Shown here: positions 35,402 through 43,661 of the stretch, piece after piece
How positions within the stretch are numbered: the first letter of the stretch is position 1
Layout: the number at the start of each line of letters is the position of its first letter
NCBI RefSeq assembly: GCF_003261055.1
Contig: NZ_CP030073.1
Location: forward strand, 8,432,001-8,496,000
Reading direction: 5' to 3'
DNA: 64,000 bases
DNA from: Streptomyces cadmiisoli
Lineage (GTDB): Bacteria; Actinomycetota; Actinomycetes; Streptomycetales; Streptomycetaceae
Made by a program: the position numbers and the translations under genes
The notes under the pieces: model-generated
Told to the model about the DNA's origin: nothing
Database searches by the model: none
Seen by the model: the letters and a program-made list of their open reading frames with translations, nothing else

Positions 35402-35869
35402 ATGAGACTCCCGCTTCGCGTCGTCCTCTGGATCTACATCGCCTTCAACCTGCTCCAGACCGTCGTGCTCGTCTTCGCTCCCGAGGTCACCGACCGGGCT
35501 TACCTCGGAGGGGAGTTGACACCCACCCGGCACTTCCAGTGGTACGCCGTTGCCGGTTACCACGTGCTGATCATCGCAGTCACGATCGTCGCGATGGGCC
35601 TGAAGCAAGCCGCAGACCGCCGCAAGATCATCATTATCAACGCACTGATGTACATCCTCTGGGACGCCACCTCACAACTTGCCTACTGGGGCAGCACCAT
35701 CGGCATGGCCACCGCGGACCTGCTGACCAATTCCGGCGTCAGTATCGCCACCGGCATCCTCCTCCTCGTCGTGGCATGGCTGGATCGCGACGCCGAGTCG
35801 GTGAACAGCCTCGCGCTTCAGGGGGACGGGCCTCCGAGCGTTGAAGAAGAAGGCGGGAAGTTCTCCTGA
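35402..35869 (+). CDS. Small four-helix membrane protein
   Basis: 155 aa from ATG 35402. Four hydrophobic helices: VVLWIYIAFNLLQTVVLVFA, YHVLIIAVTIVAMGLKQA, IIIINALMYILWDATSQLAY and TGILLLVVAWLDR, with an acidic C-terminal tail. No motif gives a function; size and topology recall DoxX-like or DUF4345-like small membrane proteins. It is transcribed divergently from the NTase pair with 251 bp between them. Confidence 0.7.
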   Translation: MRLPLRVVLWIYIAFNLLQTVVLVFAPEVTDRAYLGGELTPTRHFQWYAVAGYHVLIIAVTIVAMGLKQAADRRKIIIINALMYILWDATSQLAYWGSTIGMATADLLTNSGVSIATGILLLVVAWLDRDAESVNSLALQGDGPPSVEEEGGKFS

Positions 35870-36126
35870 ATCTGCAAATCAAGGACTGCTCCCGAGGTGG
35901 ACTTGAGTACGGAGCGGACGCAGGCCGGCGGCAGCGGTGGAGCGGCATGCGGCAGCACATCCCGCAGCCGTGGAAATCAAGCCTGGGCCAGGAATGGCTG
36001 CGAAGCCCGAGAGACGTTCGTCTGCACCGTGACAGCCGGCCGTTCACCCACGCCGCGACCCCGGGGCAGCGAGCGCGCTTCGCCGTGGTGGCGTAACGGA
36101 CGAGGAGGCCGGCTCCGGGCGGCGTG

Positions 36127-36873
36127 TCAGTTCGATCGAGCAACGACCTGTTGGACCACGGAGAAGCGCCGTTCGCACTGTGGGCAGATTGCCTCACCGA
36201 AGGCGCAGGTCAGAGCGTGCGCCACGTCCTCGTGGCCGTCTGAGAGGGCCAACTCGTAGAGGCGGAGCCCGAGACCGTCAAGGGCGCTGGGGGCGGCCGG
36301 ATGGAGAGGGAGTGTTTCGGCATCATCGGAGAGGGCGTAGTCCTCGGACGTGCTGAAGGAGCCCCGTTCTCCGATGATCACCCATACCGCTGCGTAGCAG
36401 TCTGGATCAGGGCAGTCGAGCTCGTACTCCTCGGAGACGACGCCCCAGATCAGGTCCTCTGCCCAGTGGATGTCGCCTTCCAGGTTCAGGACGGCCTCGA
36501 GCAGGTGGCAATAGCCGTTGCGGTCGGCGAGTGTCTGGCGCCACCGGTTCGCAGCGGCCAGCAAACGTTCGACTTCGGGTGCGTACTGACGGCGGCAGTC
36601 CTGGGCCTCGAAACGTTGGTCGGCCTGGACGAGGAGGGCGCCGGCCAAGTGAAGGGCTGAACCCGCCGTGTCGGGGTGGTCGCTCTCGGCCATGTCCGCC
36701 AGTGTGGGTAGCACGAGCGGATGGGAGATCTCGAGCGAACCATTGTGGTAGAGCTCAGTCCACAGGTCGCTCCAAGCCTGACCGTCCCGACCGGTTCCGG
36801 CGCGGTCCAGCAGGGTGGCCAAGCGGTCGGAATCGGTGTCGTCAGCACGGGGCACTCTGGAACTGTTCATCAT
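36127..36873 (-). CDS. Hypothetical helical protein with C-terminal CxxC
   Basis: About 248 aa; Met codons at 36882, 36873 and 36870 compete and no ribosome site decides. Mostly helical (LVLPTLADMAESDHPDTAGS, ADRNGYCHLLEAVLNLEGD), with one CPDPDCYAAV segment and a C-terminal AICPQCERRFS knuckle that could bind zinc with the former Cys pair. The sequence resembles streptomycete proteins annotated as hypothetical. No neighbours in the same unit. Confidence 0.65.
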   Translation of the reverse strand: MMNSSRVPRADDTDSDRLATLLDRAGTGRDGQAWSDLWTELYHNGSLEISHPLVLPTLADMAESDHPDTAGSALHLAGALLVQADQRFEAQDCRRQYAPEVERLLAAANRWRQTLADRNGYCHLLEAVLNLEGDIHWAEDLIWGVVSEEYELDCPDPDCYAAVWVIIGERGSFSTSEDYALSDDAETLPLHPAAPSALDGLGLRLYELALSDGHEDVAHALTCAFGEAICPQCERRFSVVQQVVARSN

Positions 36874-37056
36874 TCCCGACATCCAAGCAGGCCCTGGAGG
36901 CGCTGGCTCCATGTCCCCTCGGCCTTGTGGTCGGAGTGCTGCACTGCGCTTCTGGCTGCCATGAGCACGGCACTGTCGTCACACGGGTCGGTAAGCTATG
37001 CGTGCCCCGCACGAACGCTGAGCGCCCTGCATTGTTCAGCACCGCGGAGTCGGACT

Positions 37057-37911
37057 TCAAAGGACGCATTCGGCGAGCTGTGTCAGCTCCTCGAGATTGT
37101 CGAGGGCAGGGATGAAGATCAGTTCGTCGGTGCCGATGTCCTCGAACTCCCTCACTGCGGCCCGTACCGCGTCTCGCCCCGGGCGGACGCCCGCGGCCAG
37201 GGCCTGAGCCTGGTCCTGGCCGGCGGCACTGCTGAAGTCCAGAATGTTGCTACGGCCCTTTTCAGGGTCGGTGATTGCGTAATAGGCGAGCGCGACAAGC
37301 CGAGGGGAGCCGGGGCGGCCCGCATCACGCCATGCGGACTTGACACGGGTGAACATCGGTTCGACCATCATCGTCGGCATTGATGCCCCGATGTATCCGT
37401 CCCCTGAGAGGGCGACGCGGCGGAAGGTTGCTGTGACAGCACCCCCGAACAGCACAGGAATCTCACGAGTCCCCGCGGGCACCGCCGGATTCACACCGCC
37501 ACCGACCGGGTCGCCGCGCCAAACTCGCCGGTAGATCTCGAGGTCATGATCCAGTCGGTCGCCTGCCCCTTGGCGGCCGATTCCCTCGACCACGAAGTCG
37601 TCCGGGCTGCCTCCGAGTCCCACTCCGAGTGTGAGGCGACCACCGGACACACCGTCAATCCCCGCAAGCTCTTTGGCGAGAAGGACCGGAGGCCAAACGG
37701 GCGCAATGAGAATGGTGCTGATCAGTCCGATGCGGCTGGTGACGCCAGCGGCAACTGCGAGCGAGACCGTATCCATGACCCCCGGGAACGCGAGGCGTCC
37801 GACACTGGCGAGGGTGGAGAATCCTGCCTCCTCAGCGCTTCGTGCCCACTGAGGGATAAGGCGCGGGGCAATATCGCGAGTCTGGTTCGGAAGGCCAACA
37901 CCGATCTTCAC
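37057..37911 (-). CDS. LLM-class flavin-dependent oxidoreductase
   Basis: 284 aa, GTG 37911 set by AGGAG seven bases before it. Luciferase-like TIM barrel: KIGVGLPNQT, the PQWARSAEEAGFSTLASV strand-helix, RIGLISTILIAPVWPPVLLA, GGRLTLGVGLGGSPDDF and the GDGYIGASMP strand. Members use FMN or F420 for alkane, aldehyde or two-electron reductions. The shortened N-terminal substrate loop is typical of the F420-dependent group found in actinomycetes; the cofactor cannot be settled by eye. Divergent from the methyltransferase at 38147. Confidence 0.88.
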   Translation of the reverse strand: MKIGVGLPNQTRDIAPRLIPQWARSAEEAGFSTLASVGRLAFPGVMDTVSLAVAAGVTSRIGLISTILIAPVWPPVLLAKELAGIDGVSGGRLTLGVGLGGSPDDFVVEGIGRQGAGDRLDHDLEIYRRVWRGDPVGGGVNPAVPAGTREIPVLFGGAVTATFRRVALSGDGYIGASMPTMMVEPMFTRVKSAWRDAGRPGSPRLVALAYYAITDPEKGRSNILDFSSAAGQDQAQALAAGVRPGRDAVRAAVREFEDIGTDELIFIPALDNLEELTQLAECVL

Positions 37912-38146
37912 GATACGACTCCTGAGCCTGCCGATGATCACCGTTTGGAAATGTCGTTCGTTGTCAATATATGCGAGCCTTCACAGATGGCTTGCGACCA
38001 TCAAATCGGCGCGTCCGCGGCACTTGCCTCCTGATACCGCATCATGGAGCCCGGCGCCTCCTCCCACCGGTACGAGGCGCGGCGACATGCGGGCGACAGC
38101 GACAGCGAGTAGAGGATCGGAACTGATAGCGCGTACCTTCAACCGC

Positions 38147-38881
38147 ATGGCTGACGAGTGCTTTCGGCATCCACGGCTCGCCGCGATCTACGACCCGCTT
38201 GATCCGGACCGCAGCGATCTCGACGCGTACGTCCGCATGGCTGAGGAGTTCGAAGCACATCGCGTGCTGGACATCGGCTGCGGGACAGGGGTGTTCGCGC
38301 TCCTGCTGGCTGAACGGGGGATCGAGGTCGTCGGGGTCGACCCCGCTGAGGCGTCCATTGAGGTCGCCGAGGGGAAGCCGGGCAGCGAGGCGGTGCGGTG
38401 GATCCGCGGTGATGTGTCGGCGCTCCCGCCGCTGCAGGTCGATCTGGTGACGATGACAGCCAACGTGGCTCAGGCCATCGTGGACCAGAGGATCTGGCAC
38501 GAGACTCTGTGGAGGGCATACGAATCACTGCGGCCGGGCGGGCGCCTTCTGTTCGAGACTCGGGACCCGGCCAGGCGTGCCTGGGAGGAGTGGAACCGCG
38601 AGGAATCGCACTGTGTCGCGGAGATACGGGATGTCGGCACGGTAGAGAGCTGGGTCGAGGTGACCGACGTGAGCTGGCCGCTCGTGACGTTCCGGTGGAC
38701 TTACGTGGTGGCCCCGGACGGGCAAGTGCTGACATCGGATTCGACGTTGCGTTTCCGTGAGCGCAAGGAGGTCGAGTCGGACCTGATCGCGCACGGGTAT
38801 GTGATCGACGATGTGCGTGACGCTCCTGACCGGCCGGGCCGGGAGTTCGTCTTCGTCGCGCGGCGTCCGGAGGCAGGCTGA
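38147..38881 (+). CDS. Class I SAM-dependent methyltransferase
   Basis: 244 aa from ATG 38147. Motif I is HRVLDIGCGTGVFALLLAER, acidic motif II is in VVGVDPAEASIEVA, motif III in VRWIRGDVSALPPLQVDLVT, and LRPGGRLLFETRDPARRAWE follows. The C-terminal beta half (TFRWTYVVAPDGQVLTSDS, LRFRERKEVESDLIAHGYV) is that of the UbiE/COQ5-like group with an extra antiparallel domain. No Shine-Dalgarno site: TACCTT (38134-38139) ends 7 nt before the ATG, so a leaderless mRNA is possible. Substrate unknown. Confidence 0.85.
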   Translation: MADECFRHPRLAAIYDPLDPDRSDLDAYVRMAEEFEAHRVLDIGCGTGVFALLLAERGIEVVGVDPAEASIEVAEGKPGSEAVRWIRGDVSALPPLQVDLVTMTANVAQAIVDQRIWHETLWRAYESLRPGGRLLFETRDPARRAWEEWNREESHCVAEIRDVGTVESWVEVTDVSWPLVTFRWTYVVAPDGQVLTSDSTLRFRERKEVESDLIAHGYVIDDVRDAPDRPGREFVFVARRPEAG

Positions 38882-39220
38882 GCATGGTGCTGACGATGAG
38901 CGCTCGCCAGGTTGGGCGGGCGGCGAGGTGGTCGGATCAGCAGTCGCCGACCAGCCCGTCTCGGTGGCTGGCGGGGATGGGACTCATGCCGACGAAGTCG
39001 GAGATCACGACGGGTGAGATGCCGGTGAGGGCCGAGTTGCATGGCCCAGCGCATGTGCGCCTCGTGGTCTGTTTCGACTGATCACGGATCTGGGTACTGC
39101 CCGATGCCGGCGACGGCTCGGCTCTTCTCCTTGACCTTGCCGCGACGTCACGGTCTTCACTGAGTGGCACCTGCCCGAACATTCACCGAGCGCGGGCCCC
39201 ACCTTGGAGAGGACACCGAG
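38882..39220. other. Intergenic, no gene recognised
   Basis: 339 bp. Short frames on both strands are not supported. GAGAGG at 39206-39211 belongs to the next gene's ribosome site. Confidence 0.4.
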
Positions 39221-39649
39221 ATGATTACCAGTGCGGAGAAGAACATGGCCCTGTTGCGCACAGCTTTCCAGGCTGTGGAGTGCGGTGATCTGGACGCTGC
39301 CCAGGAGCTGCTGACGGAGAACTTCATCGCCAACATGCCCGGCAGCTCTGAGCCCCGGCTCGGTCGGGAGGTCTGGCGCTTGGGCACACAGAGCATGCTC
39401 GAGGCATTCCCCGACCTGAAGATCGATGTTCAGGACATGTTCGGCGTCGATGACAGGGTCACGGTGCTGCTCCACTTCCACGGAACCCATAGGCGCGCGT
39501 TTCATCAATTCGAGGCGACGGACCGTCAGGTCAGCTACGGGAGTATCGAGGTCTACCGTTTCGAGGGTGACAAGATCGCGGAGGAGTGGGTCGCCCCTGA
39601 CATGATCAGCCTCATGCAGCAGATCTCGCCCGCCCGCGGCGAGTTCTGA
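39221..39649 (+). CDS. SnoaL-like (NTF2-fold) protein
   Basis: 142 aa from ATG 39221, with GAGAGG upstream. The sequence is that of SnoaL-like ester cyclases/NTF2-fold proteins: ALLRTAFQAVECGDLDAAQE, ENFIANMPG, ELWR-type REVWRLGTQSMLEAFPDLKI, a VTVLLHFHGTHR strand and GSIEVYRFEGDKIAEEWVAP with the conserved acid. The His and Asp of polyketide cyclases appear as H in HFHGTH and D in APDMISLMQQ. In this isolated position it could equally be a general-purpose detoxification or carrier protein. Confidence 0.8.
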   Translation: MITSAEKNMALLRTAFQAVECGDLDAAQELLTENFIANMPGSSEPRLGREVWRLGTQSMLEAFPDLKIDVQDMFGVDDRVTVLLHFHGTHRRAFHQFEATDRQVSYGSIEVYRFEGDKIAEEWVAPDMISLMQQISPARGEF

Positions 39650-40227
39650 CGCGGCTGATCAGCCCCGTCAGATGCCAGGCATCCAGGCCGGGCGGCTGCT
39701 CCTGCTGCTCCGGCTCCTCTGCTTCCCGACCGACCAGCGATCCCGGTCCTGCGGTAACGAGACCTGTCAGCCGGCGCACCCCAGGCCAGTCGCCCGAGAC
39801 CGTGGCGCGCGGACCGGACGTGCAGACCGCTCCCTGGCCGACTGCAGCGCTACGTCTCATCAGTTCCGCCGCGTGCCGTAAGCGGAGGGTTACACCCTCA
39901 CACGATCGATCCGCTGATCGATCGTGCGGGTGGGGTAGGTGAGCGCCGTGACTGTGGACATTCAGGCAGCCCGAGGGTTGACGGTGATGCATGTGCGCTG
40001 CCCGGACCGGCTGGCGCAGGAGGCTTGACCAAGCGGCCGGGTGGTCGCTGCTCCTTCAGGCTCGGATGACGGACGCCCGTCCAGGCCCAACAGCAACGTC
40101 GTATCGTCGAGGAGGCCCGTGGCATCTGGTGATCCTTCTGGGTAGAGAACAGAAGAGATCGACCAAGGGCCACGGGCGTCTTGCAGCCATGGGTGTCAGT
40201 TGGCGGCGCGTTGCGGGCGGTACTGGC
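39650..40227. other. Intergenic with palindrome and possible IS relic
   Basis: 578 bp. It holds the palindrome at 39901-39926 and a minus-strand fragment at about 40035-40125 reading DATGLLDDTTLLLGLDGRPS. This resembles the first residues of ISL3-family transposases, but only about 20 residues agree. Confidence 0.35.
39901..39926. promoter_or_regulatory. Perfect palindrome, candidate operator
   Basis: CACGATCGAT, six bases CCGCTG, then ATCGATCGTG: ten-base arms with perfect symmetry and a 6 bp centre, typical of a dimeric regulator site. A short plus-strand frame with GGGGTAG before GTG 39940 (29 codons, ending 40028) follows. Confidence 0.5.
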
Positions 40228-40665
40228 TCACCTGTCGGTCGAAGACGAACTCTTCTCTCCGTCGTCGACTCCCGGCGCGTGCCCCAGGATGATCACCCAC
40301 TTGTCCTTCTCCAGGGACATCTGAATGTACCTACTGAAGGGCCTGCTTTTGTTATCGGTGGCTGACACGTGAGTGCTGGCAAGGTCCTTTTCGAAGTCGT
40401 GAGACACCCGCACATCGCTGATCTTCAGGTAGCGTCCGCCGTGCGTCGCGATGATGTCCTGAGCCTCCGTCTCGGCACCCTCATATCCGGCGGGAGCCAG
40501 TCGTGTGAGGGCGTCGACGTCGCGGGCGTTGAGCGCCGCCACGTAAGCCTTCGCGGTGTCGTGTTCAGTACGTGTGATCGTGGGCGCTTCTTGGCCCGAG
40601 CAACTGCTCAGCAGAGCCGCGCTCACAGCGGCTGCGGCAATGAGCGCACCCCTCTTGATGGACAA
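40228..40665 (-). CDS. Small lipoprotein with NTF2-like domain
   Basis: 145 aa. The start is TTG 40665: GAAGGAGGGG lies directly upstream, while the GTG at 40686 is upstream of that site. Signal sequence SIKRGALIAAAAVSAALLSS with lipobox LLSSC. The mature part is short and alpha/beta (YVAALNARDVDALTRLAPAG, YLKISDVRVSHDF, SRYIQMSLEKDKWVIILG), fitting the common actinobacterial lipoprotein with an NTF2/DUF4878-like fold. Probably an extracytoplasmic binding or assembly factor. Confidence 0.72.
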   Translation of the reverse strand: MSIKRGALIAAAAVSAALLSSCSGQEAPTITRTEHDTAKAYVAALNARDVDALTRLAPAGYEGAETEAQDIIATHGGRYLKISDVRVSHDFEKDLASTHVSATDNKSRPFSRYIQMSLEKDKWVIILGHAPGVDDGEKSSSSTDR

Positions 40666-41152
40666 ATTTCCCCTCCTTCCGGTCACGTGAGGTGGGCGTA
40701 CCGGTGGGCGTCAGAGTACTTCGCCAAGCGGGTGCTCAGCTTGACGTTGTGTTTGCCGGAGTGCGACTGGTGAGGTAGATCTACCCGGCGCTCCCTGTTT
40801 GGTGACGATCCCCGTGCGGTCGACGATGGCGTACCTCTGCCAGTCCACCTGGAGAACGTCGCACCGAGCGGCTTCCACGCGTTGCTCAAGTGTTTCGTAC
40901 GCCTTGAGGGCTCGATCGTGAACCGGCGCCGCGGACCGGCTCCACATCGGTGACCGCGCTCGTCCATGAGGGTCGGCCCCGCTGTGTCGGTGCGGGAACC
41001 GTATTGGTGAGAACTGAGCCCACCTGGCTTGGGGTGGTGGGACGATCCATGTGCTTGCGACGACACGCCCTTGCAGCGGTGATCGCAGGAAAGATCAAGA
41101 ATGGCACCGTGCGACGCACGCGGTCGCTCACGATCACCAGCTGGAGGCACCC
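40666..41152. other. Intergenic with one weak minus-strand frame
   Basis: 487 bp. The frame 40947-40711 (VHDRALKAYETLEQRVEAAR, CDVLQVDWQRYAIVDRTGIV) is protein-like for about 50 residues and may be a small or relic gene, but no ribosome site supports it. GGAGG at 41143-41147 belongs to the GNAT gene. Confidence 0.35.
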
Positions 41153-41629
41153 ATGGGGATAACACTGCGAGGGGTGACAGATGCCGACCTGCCCGTCTTC
41201 TTCGCTCAGATGAACGATCCCGAAGGGATCCGGATGGCGGCGTTCACTGCCAAGGACCCCTCGGACAGCGCTCACTTCCAGGCCCATTGGGCGCGGATCC
41301 GGCAGGATCCGGCGGTCATCGTGCGCACCGTCGTCGACGACGGTGGTGAGATCGTCGGGCATGCTTCCGTGTTCGGCCCACCTGAGGGACGAGAGGTCAC
41401 GTACTGGATCGGGCGGCAGCACTGGGGGCGGGGAGCCGCAACCGCCGCACTGCGAAAGCTGCTCGAACTGGCGCCGGAGCGTCCGTTGCACGCCCGCGCG
41501 GCTGCGGACAACCTCGGCTCCATCCGCGTCCTGGAGAAGTGCGGATTCGTGGTGACCGGCAACGAGCGCGATTTCGCCAACGGGTGGGGCGAGGAAGTTG
41601 ACGAGTTGCTCTTCGCCTTGCCCGACTGA
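41153..41629 (+). CDS. GNAT family N-acetyltransferase
   Basis: 158 aa from ATG 41153 with GGAGG upstream. RimJ/RimL-like acetyltransferase: LRGVTDADLPVFFAQMNDPE at the start, the VVDDGGEIVGHASVFGPPEG beta-hairpin, the acetyl-CoA motif ITGRQHWGRGA-type in WIGRQHWGRGAATAALRKLL, and NLGSIRVLEKCGFVVTGNER, where the Cys takes the usual position in motif B. The acceptor may be a protein N-terminus or an amine antibiotic. It runs directly into a RecQ fragment, so its immediate downstream context is decayed. Confidence 0.85.
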   Translation: MGITLRGVTDADLPVFFAQMNDPEGIRMAAFTAKDPSDSAHFQAHWARIRQDPAVIVRTVVDDGGEIVGHASVFGPPEGREVTYWIGRQHWGRGAATAALRKLLELAPERPLHARAAADNLGSIRVLEKCGFVVTGNERDFANGWGEEVDELLFALPD

Positions 41630-41950
41630 CCTTGCTACCAGCATGCCCGGTGCGAGTCCCTCGCCGACCGGCTGCGGCTCGATGCCTATGGCGTCGCGCT
41701 GTACCACGCCGGCCTGCCTGCCCGTGCCCGCGCGGGCATCCAGGACAAGTTCTTCTCGGGGAGGCTTGACGCAGTCGTTGCCACCAGTGCGTTCGGCCTG
41801 GGAATCGACAAACCCAACATCCGGACCGTGGTGCACGCCGGCGTTCCTGCCAGTATTGACGACTACTACCAGGAGATCGGGCGGGCAGGCCGGGATGGAG
41901 AACCGGCCGCTGCGGTGCTCGTGCACGACCCGCGCACTGTCCGGATACCC
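41630..41950 (+). pseudogene. RecQ helicase fragment (motifs IV-VI)
   Basis: Immediately after the GNAT stop codon the frame reads CYQHARCESLADRLRLDAYG, then VALYHAGLPARARAGIQDKF, LDAVVATSAFGLGIDKPNIR and DDYYQEIGRAGRDGEPAAAV. This is the second RecA domain of RecQ, including the Arg-finger motif VI (QEIGRAGRDG). The first domain (Walker A/B), RQC and HRDC domains are absent. After DPRTVR the sequence becomes unrelated and stops at 42046, inside the convergent regulator gene. A dead remnant. Confidence 0.8.
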
Positions 41951-41972
41951 CCGTGCCATGTGCGGCGGCTGT

Positions 41973-42740
41973 CTATCCGCGGTCCGGATGCGGCTCGGCA
42001 GTGCCGTCGGACGTGGCGTCGAAGCTGGTGTCGGGTCTCGTGCTGAGGATTGCGCGGGCTTGTTCCGCGGCGCGGGCGGTGCTTTCGGAGACGAAGTCCA
42101 GGAAGCGGGCGATGCTTTCGAGTCGGATCGCGACCGGGGTGCCCGGGACGAAGACGCGGACGCCCTGTTGCGCCGTCTCGACGAGGTGGGCGATGGCGCG
42201 AGCGCTGGCCATCATGGACTGGTACCAGACGTCGTCGTCGACGACGTAGCGTTCACGGCGGCGTTCGCCCTGTTCACGGCGGACGAGGCCTTGGCTGTCG
42301 AGGAACGTGATGGCCTTGGAGACGGACGCCGGGCTGACCTGGAGACGCTGGACGAGCTCGGACGCAGTGAGGCTGCCGGAGTCGGTGAGGGTGAGGCAGG
42401 CCATCACCCGGGCCATCATCGTGGGCATGCCGGAAGCCATCATGACGGTGGTGAACAGTTCCTCGTACTCGCGCACGGATTCGGCGTCGCGTCCGTAGGC
42501 CTGCTCGGGTGCGCCACTCCCTCGTGGCGCGGCCTGCCGGCGGCGCTGGGCGCGGCGTTCGGTGGCGCGGTGGGCCAGGTCTGCGCGGTACGCGGTCGGG
42601 CCGCCGTTCCGTATCACTTCACGCGTGATGGTCGAGGTCGGGCGGTCGAGGCTTCTGGCGATTTCCGCGTAGGCGAGGCCGTCGGCCAGCCCCAGCGCGA
42701 TCTGTTGGCGTTCCTGCTGGGTGAGTCTGCCTCCCGGCAT
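41973..42740 (-). CDS. HTH regulator: IS30-type HTH fused to MarR/GbsR-like domain
   Basis: 255 aa, ATG 42740 with AAGGAG seven bases upstream. Residues 1-75 match the DNA-binding head of IS30 transposases (GGRLTQQERQQIALGLADGL, AYAEIARSLDRPTSTITREV). Residues 95-200 are a winged helix of the GbsR/MarR group (LTLTDSGSLTASELVQRLQV, SPASVSKAITFLDSQGLVRR, EQGERRRERYVVDD). The C-terminal helical part (RLESIARFLDFVSESTARAA) should dimerise. It is divergent from the DUF4097-ABC genes, with several TTGCAA-centred palindromes between them, so it probably represses that unit and itself. Confidence 0.85.
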   Translation of the reverse strand: MPGGRLTQQERQQIALGLADGLAYAEIARSLDRPTSTITREVIRNGGPTAYRADLAHRATERRAQRRRQAAPRGSGAPEQAYGRDAESVREYEELFTTVMMASGMPTMMARVMACLTLTDSGSLTASELVQRLQVSPASVSKAITFLDSQGLVRREQGERRRERYVVDDDVWYQSMMASARAIAHLVETAQQGVRVFVPGTPVAIRLESIARFLDFVSESTARAAEQARAILSTRPDTSFDATSDGTAEPHPDRG

Positions 42741-42800
42741 CGCGGTCTCCTTCACGTCTTGTGGTGGCCCTCGGCACCTACAGCATAGCGTTCGCTCCCA

Positions 42801-42857
42801 ATTCATTGCAATGAATCTTATGGCGGACGTTGCGTTATCGGCATGGTCGTTGCAACG
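42801..42857. promoter_or_regulatory. Two perfect palindromes between divergent genes
   Basis: ATTCATTGCAATGAAT (42801-42816) and CGTTGCAACG (42848-42857) are both perfectly symmetric and share the TTGCAA core; a further half-like AATGCAACG lies at 42921-42929. They lie between the regulator (start 42740) and the DUF4097 gene (start 42970) and are the likely operators. Confidence 0.75.
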
Positions 42858-42969
42858 ATTCTGGGCCATCTACCTGCAATAAAAGGGAACTTGAGCAACA
42901 AGAGCGTTGCCAGATCTATGAATGCAACGTAGCTTTTCCTGCATCGGAAACAGCGAGTCACAGGAGAGC

Positions 42970-43647
42970 ATGATGCAGAAGTTCGACACCGCCGCCCCCA
43001 TCTCCGCCGTCGTCGACATCCAGGCCGGACGGGTCCAGGTCATCGCCGCCGACCGCGCCGACACCACGGTCGAGGTCCGGCCCACGGCCCCTTCCAAGGG
43101 CCGGGACGTGAAGCTGGCGGAGCAGACCACCGTCGAATACGCCGACGGCATCCTCCGGATCACGGCAACGGCGGAGACGAAGAACCGGATCCTCGGCGCG
43201 TCCGGGTCGGTCGAGGTGACCGTCCAACTGCCCGCGGGCTCCAGCATCGAGGCGAAGTCGGCCGGCGCGGAGTTCCGGGGAGTCGGACGGCTCGGCGACG
43301 TCGCCATCGACGGCGCCCACGGCCACGTCAAGCTGGACGAGGCCGCAGGCGCCCGCCTGGCCGTCCTGGCCGGAGACGTTTCCGTGGGCCGCCTGGGCGG
43401 CCCGGCGGAAATCAGCACGCAACAGGGCGACATCCGTATCGACGAGGCAGTGCGCGGCACGGTCACACTGCACACCCATCAGGGCCAGATCTTCGTCGGC
43501 GCCGCCCACGGCGTTTCCGCCTCCCTGGACGCCGGCACCTCCTACGGCCGGGTCCACAACGCGCTGAAGAACACCGACGGCGCCGACGCCGACCTGAACA
43601 TCCATGCCACCACCGCCCACGGTGACATCACCGCCCGCAGCCTCTGA
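42970..43647 (+). CDS. DUF4097-type beta-repeat protein
   Basis: 225 aa from ATG 42970 (AGGAG just upstream). A right-handed beta-helix-like run of short strands: VVDIQAGRVQVIAADRADTT, EVTVQLPAGSSIEAKSAGAE, FRGVGRLGDVAIDGAHGHVK and GTVTLHTHQGQIFVG, typical of DUF4097 adhesin-like proteins. No signal peptide, so cytoplasmic. It is the first gene of a three-gene unit with a DrrAB-type exporter, 14 bp before the ATPase gene. In many genomes DUF4097 genes accompany such ABC pairs; the role is unknown. Confidence 0.85.
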   Translation: MMQKFDTAAPISAVVDIQAGRVQVIAADRADTTVEVRPTAPSKGRDVKLAEQTTVEYADGILRITATAETKNRILGASGSVEVTVQLPAGSSIEAKSAGAEFRGVGRLGDVAIDGAHGHVKLDEAAGARLAVLAGDVSVGRLGGPAEISTQQGDIRIDEAVRGTVTLHTHQGQIFVGAAHGVSASLDAGTSYGRVHNALKNTDGADADLNIHATTAHGDITARSL

Positions 43648-43661
43648 AGGAGCTCTCCATC

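Noticed and set aside
40035..40125. ISL3-type transposase N-terminus
   Set aside because: Only about 20 residues agree and no terminal repeat is seen; too short to annotate as an element.
40711..40947. Minus-strand 78-codon frame
   Set aside because: About 50 residues look folded, but no Shine-Dalgarno site or family; left as a remark.
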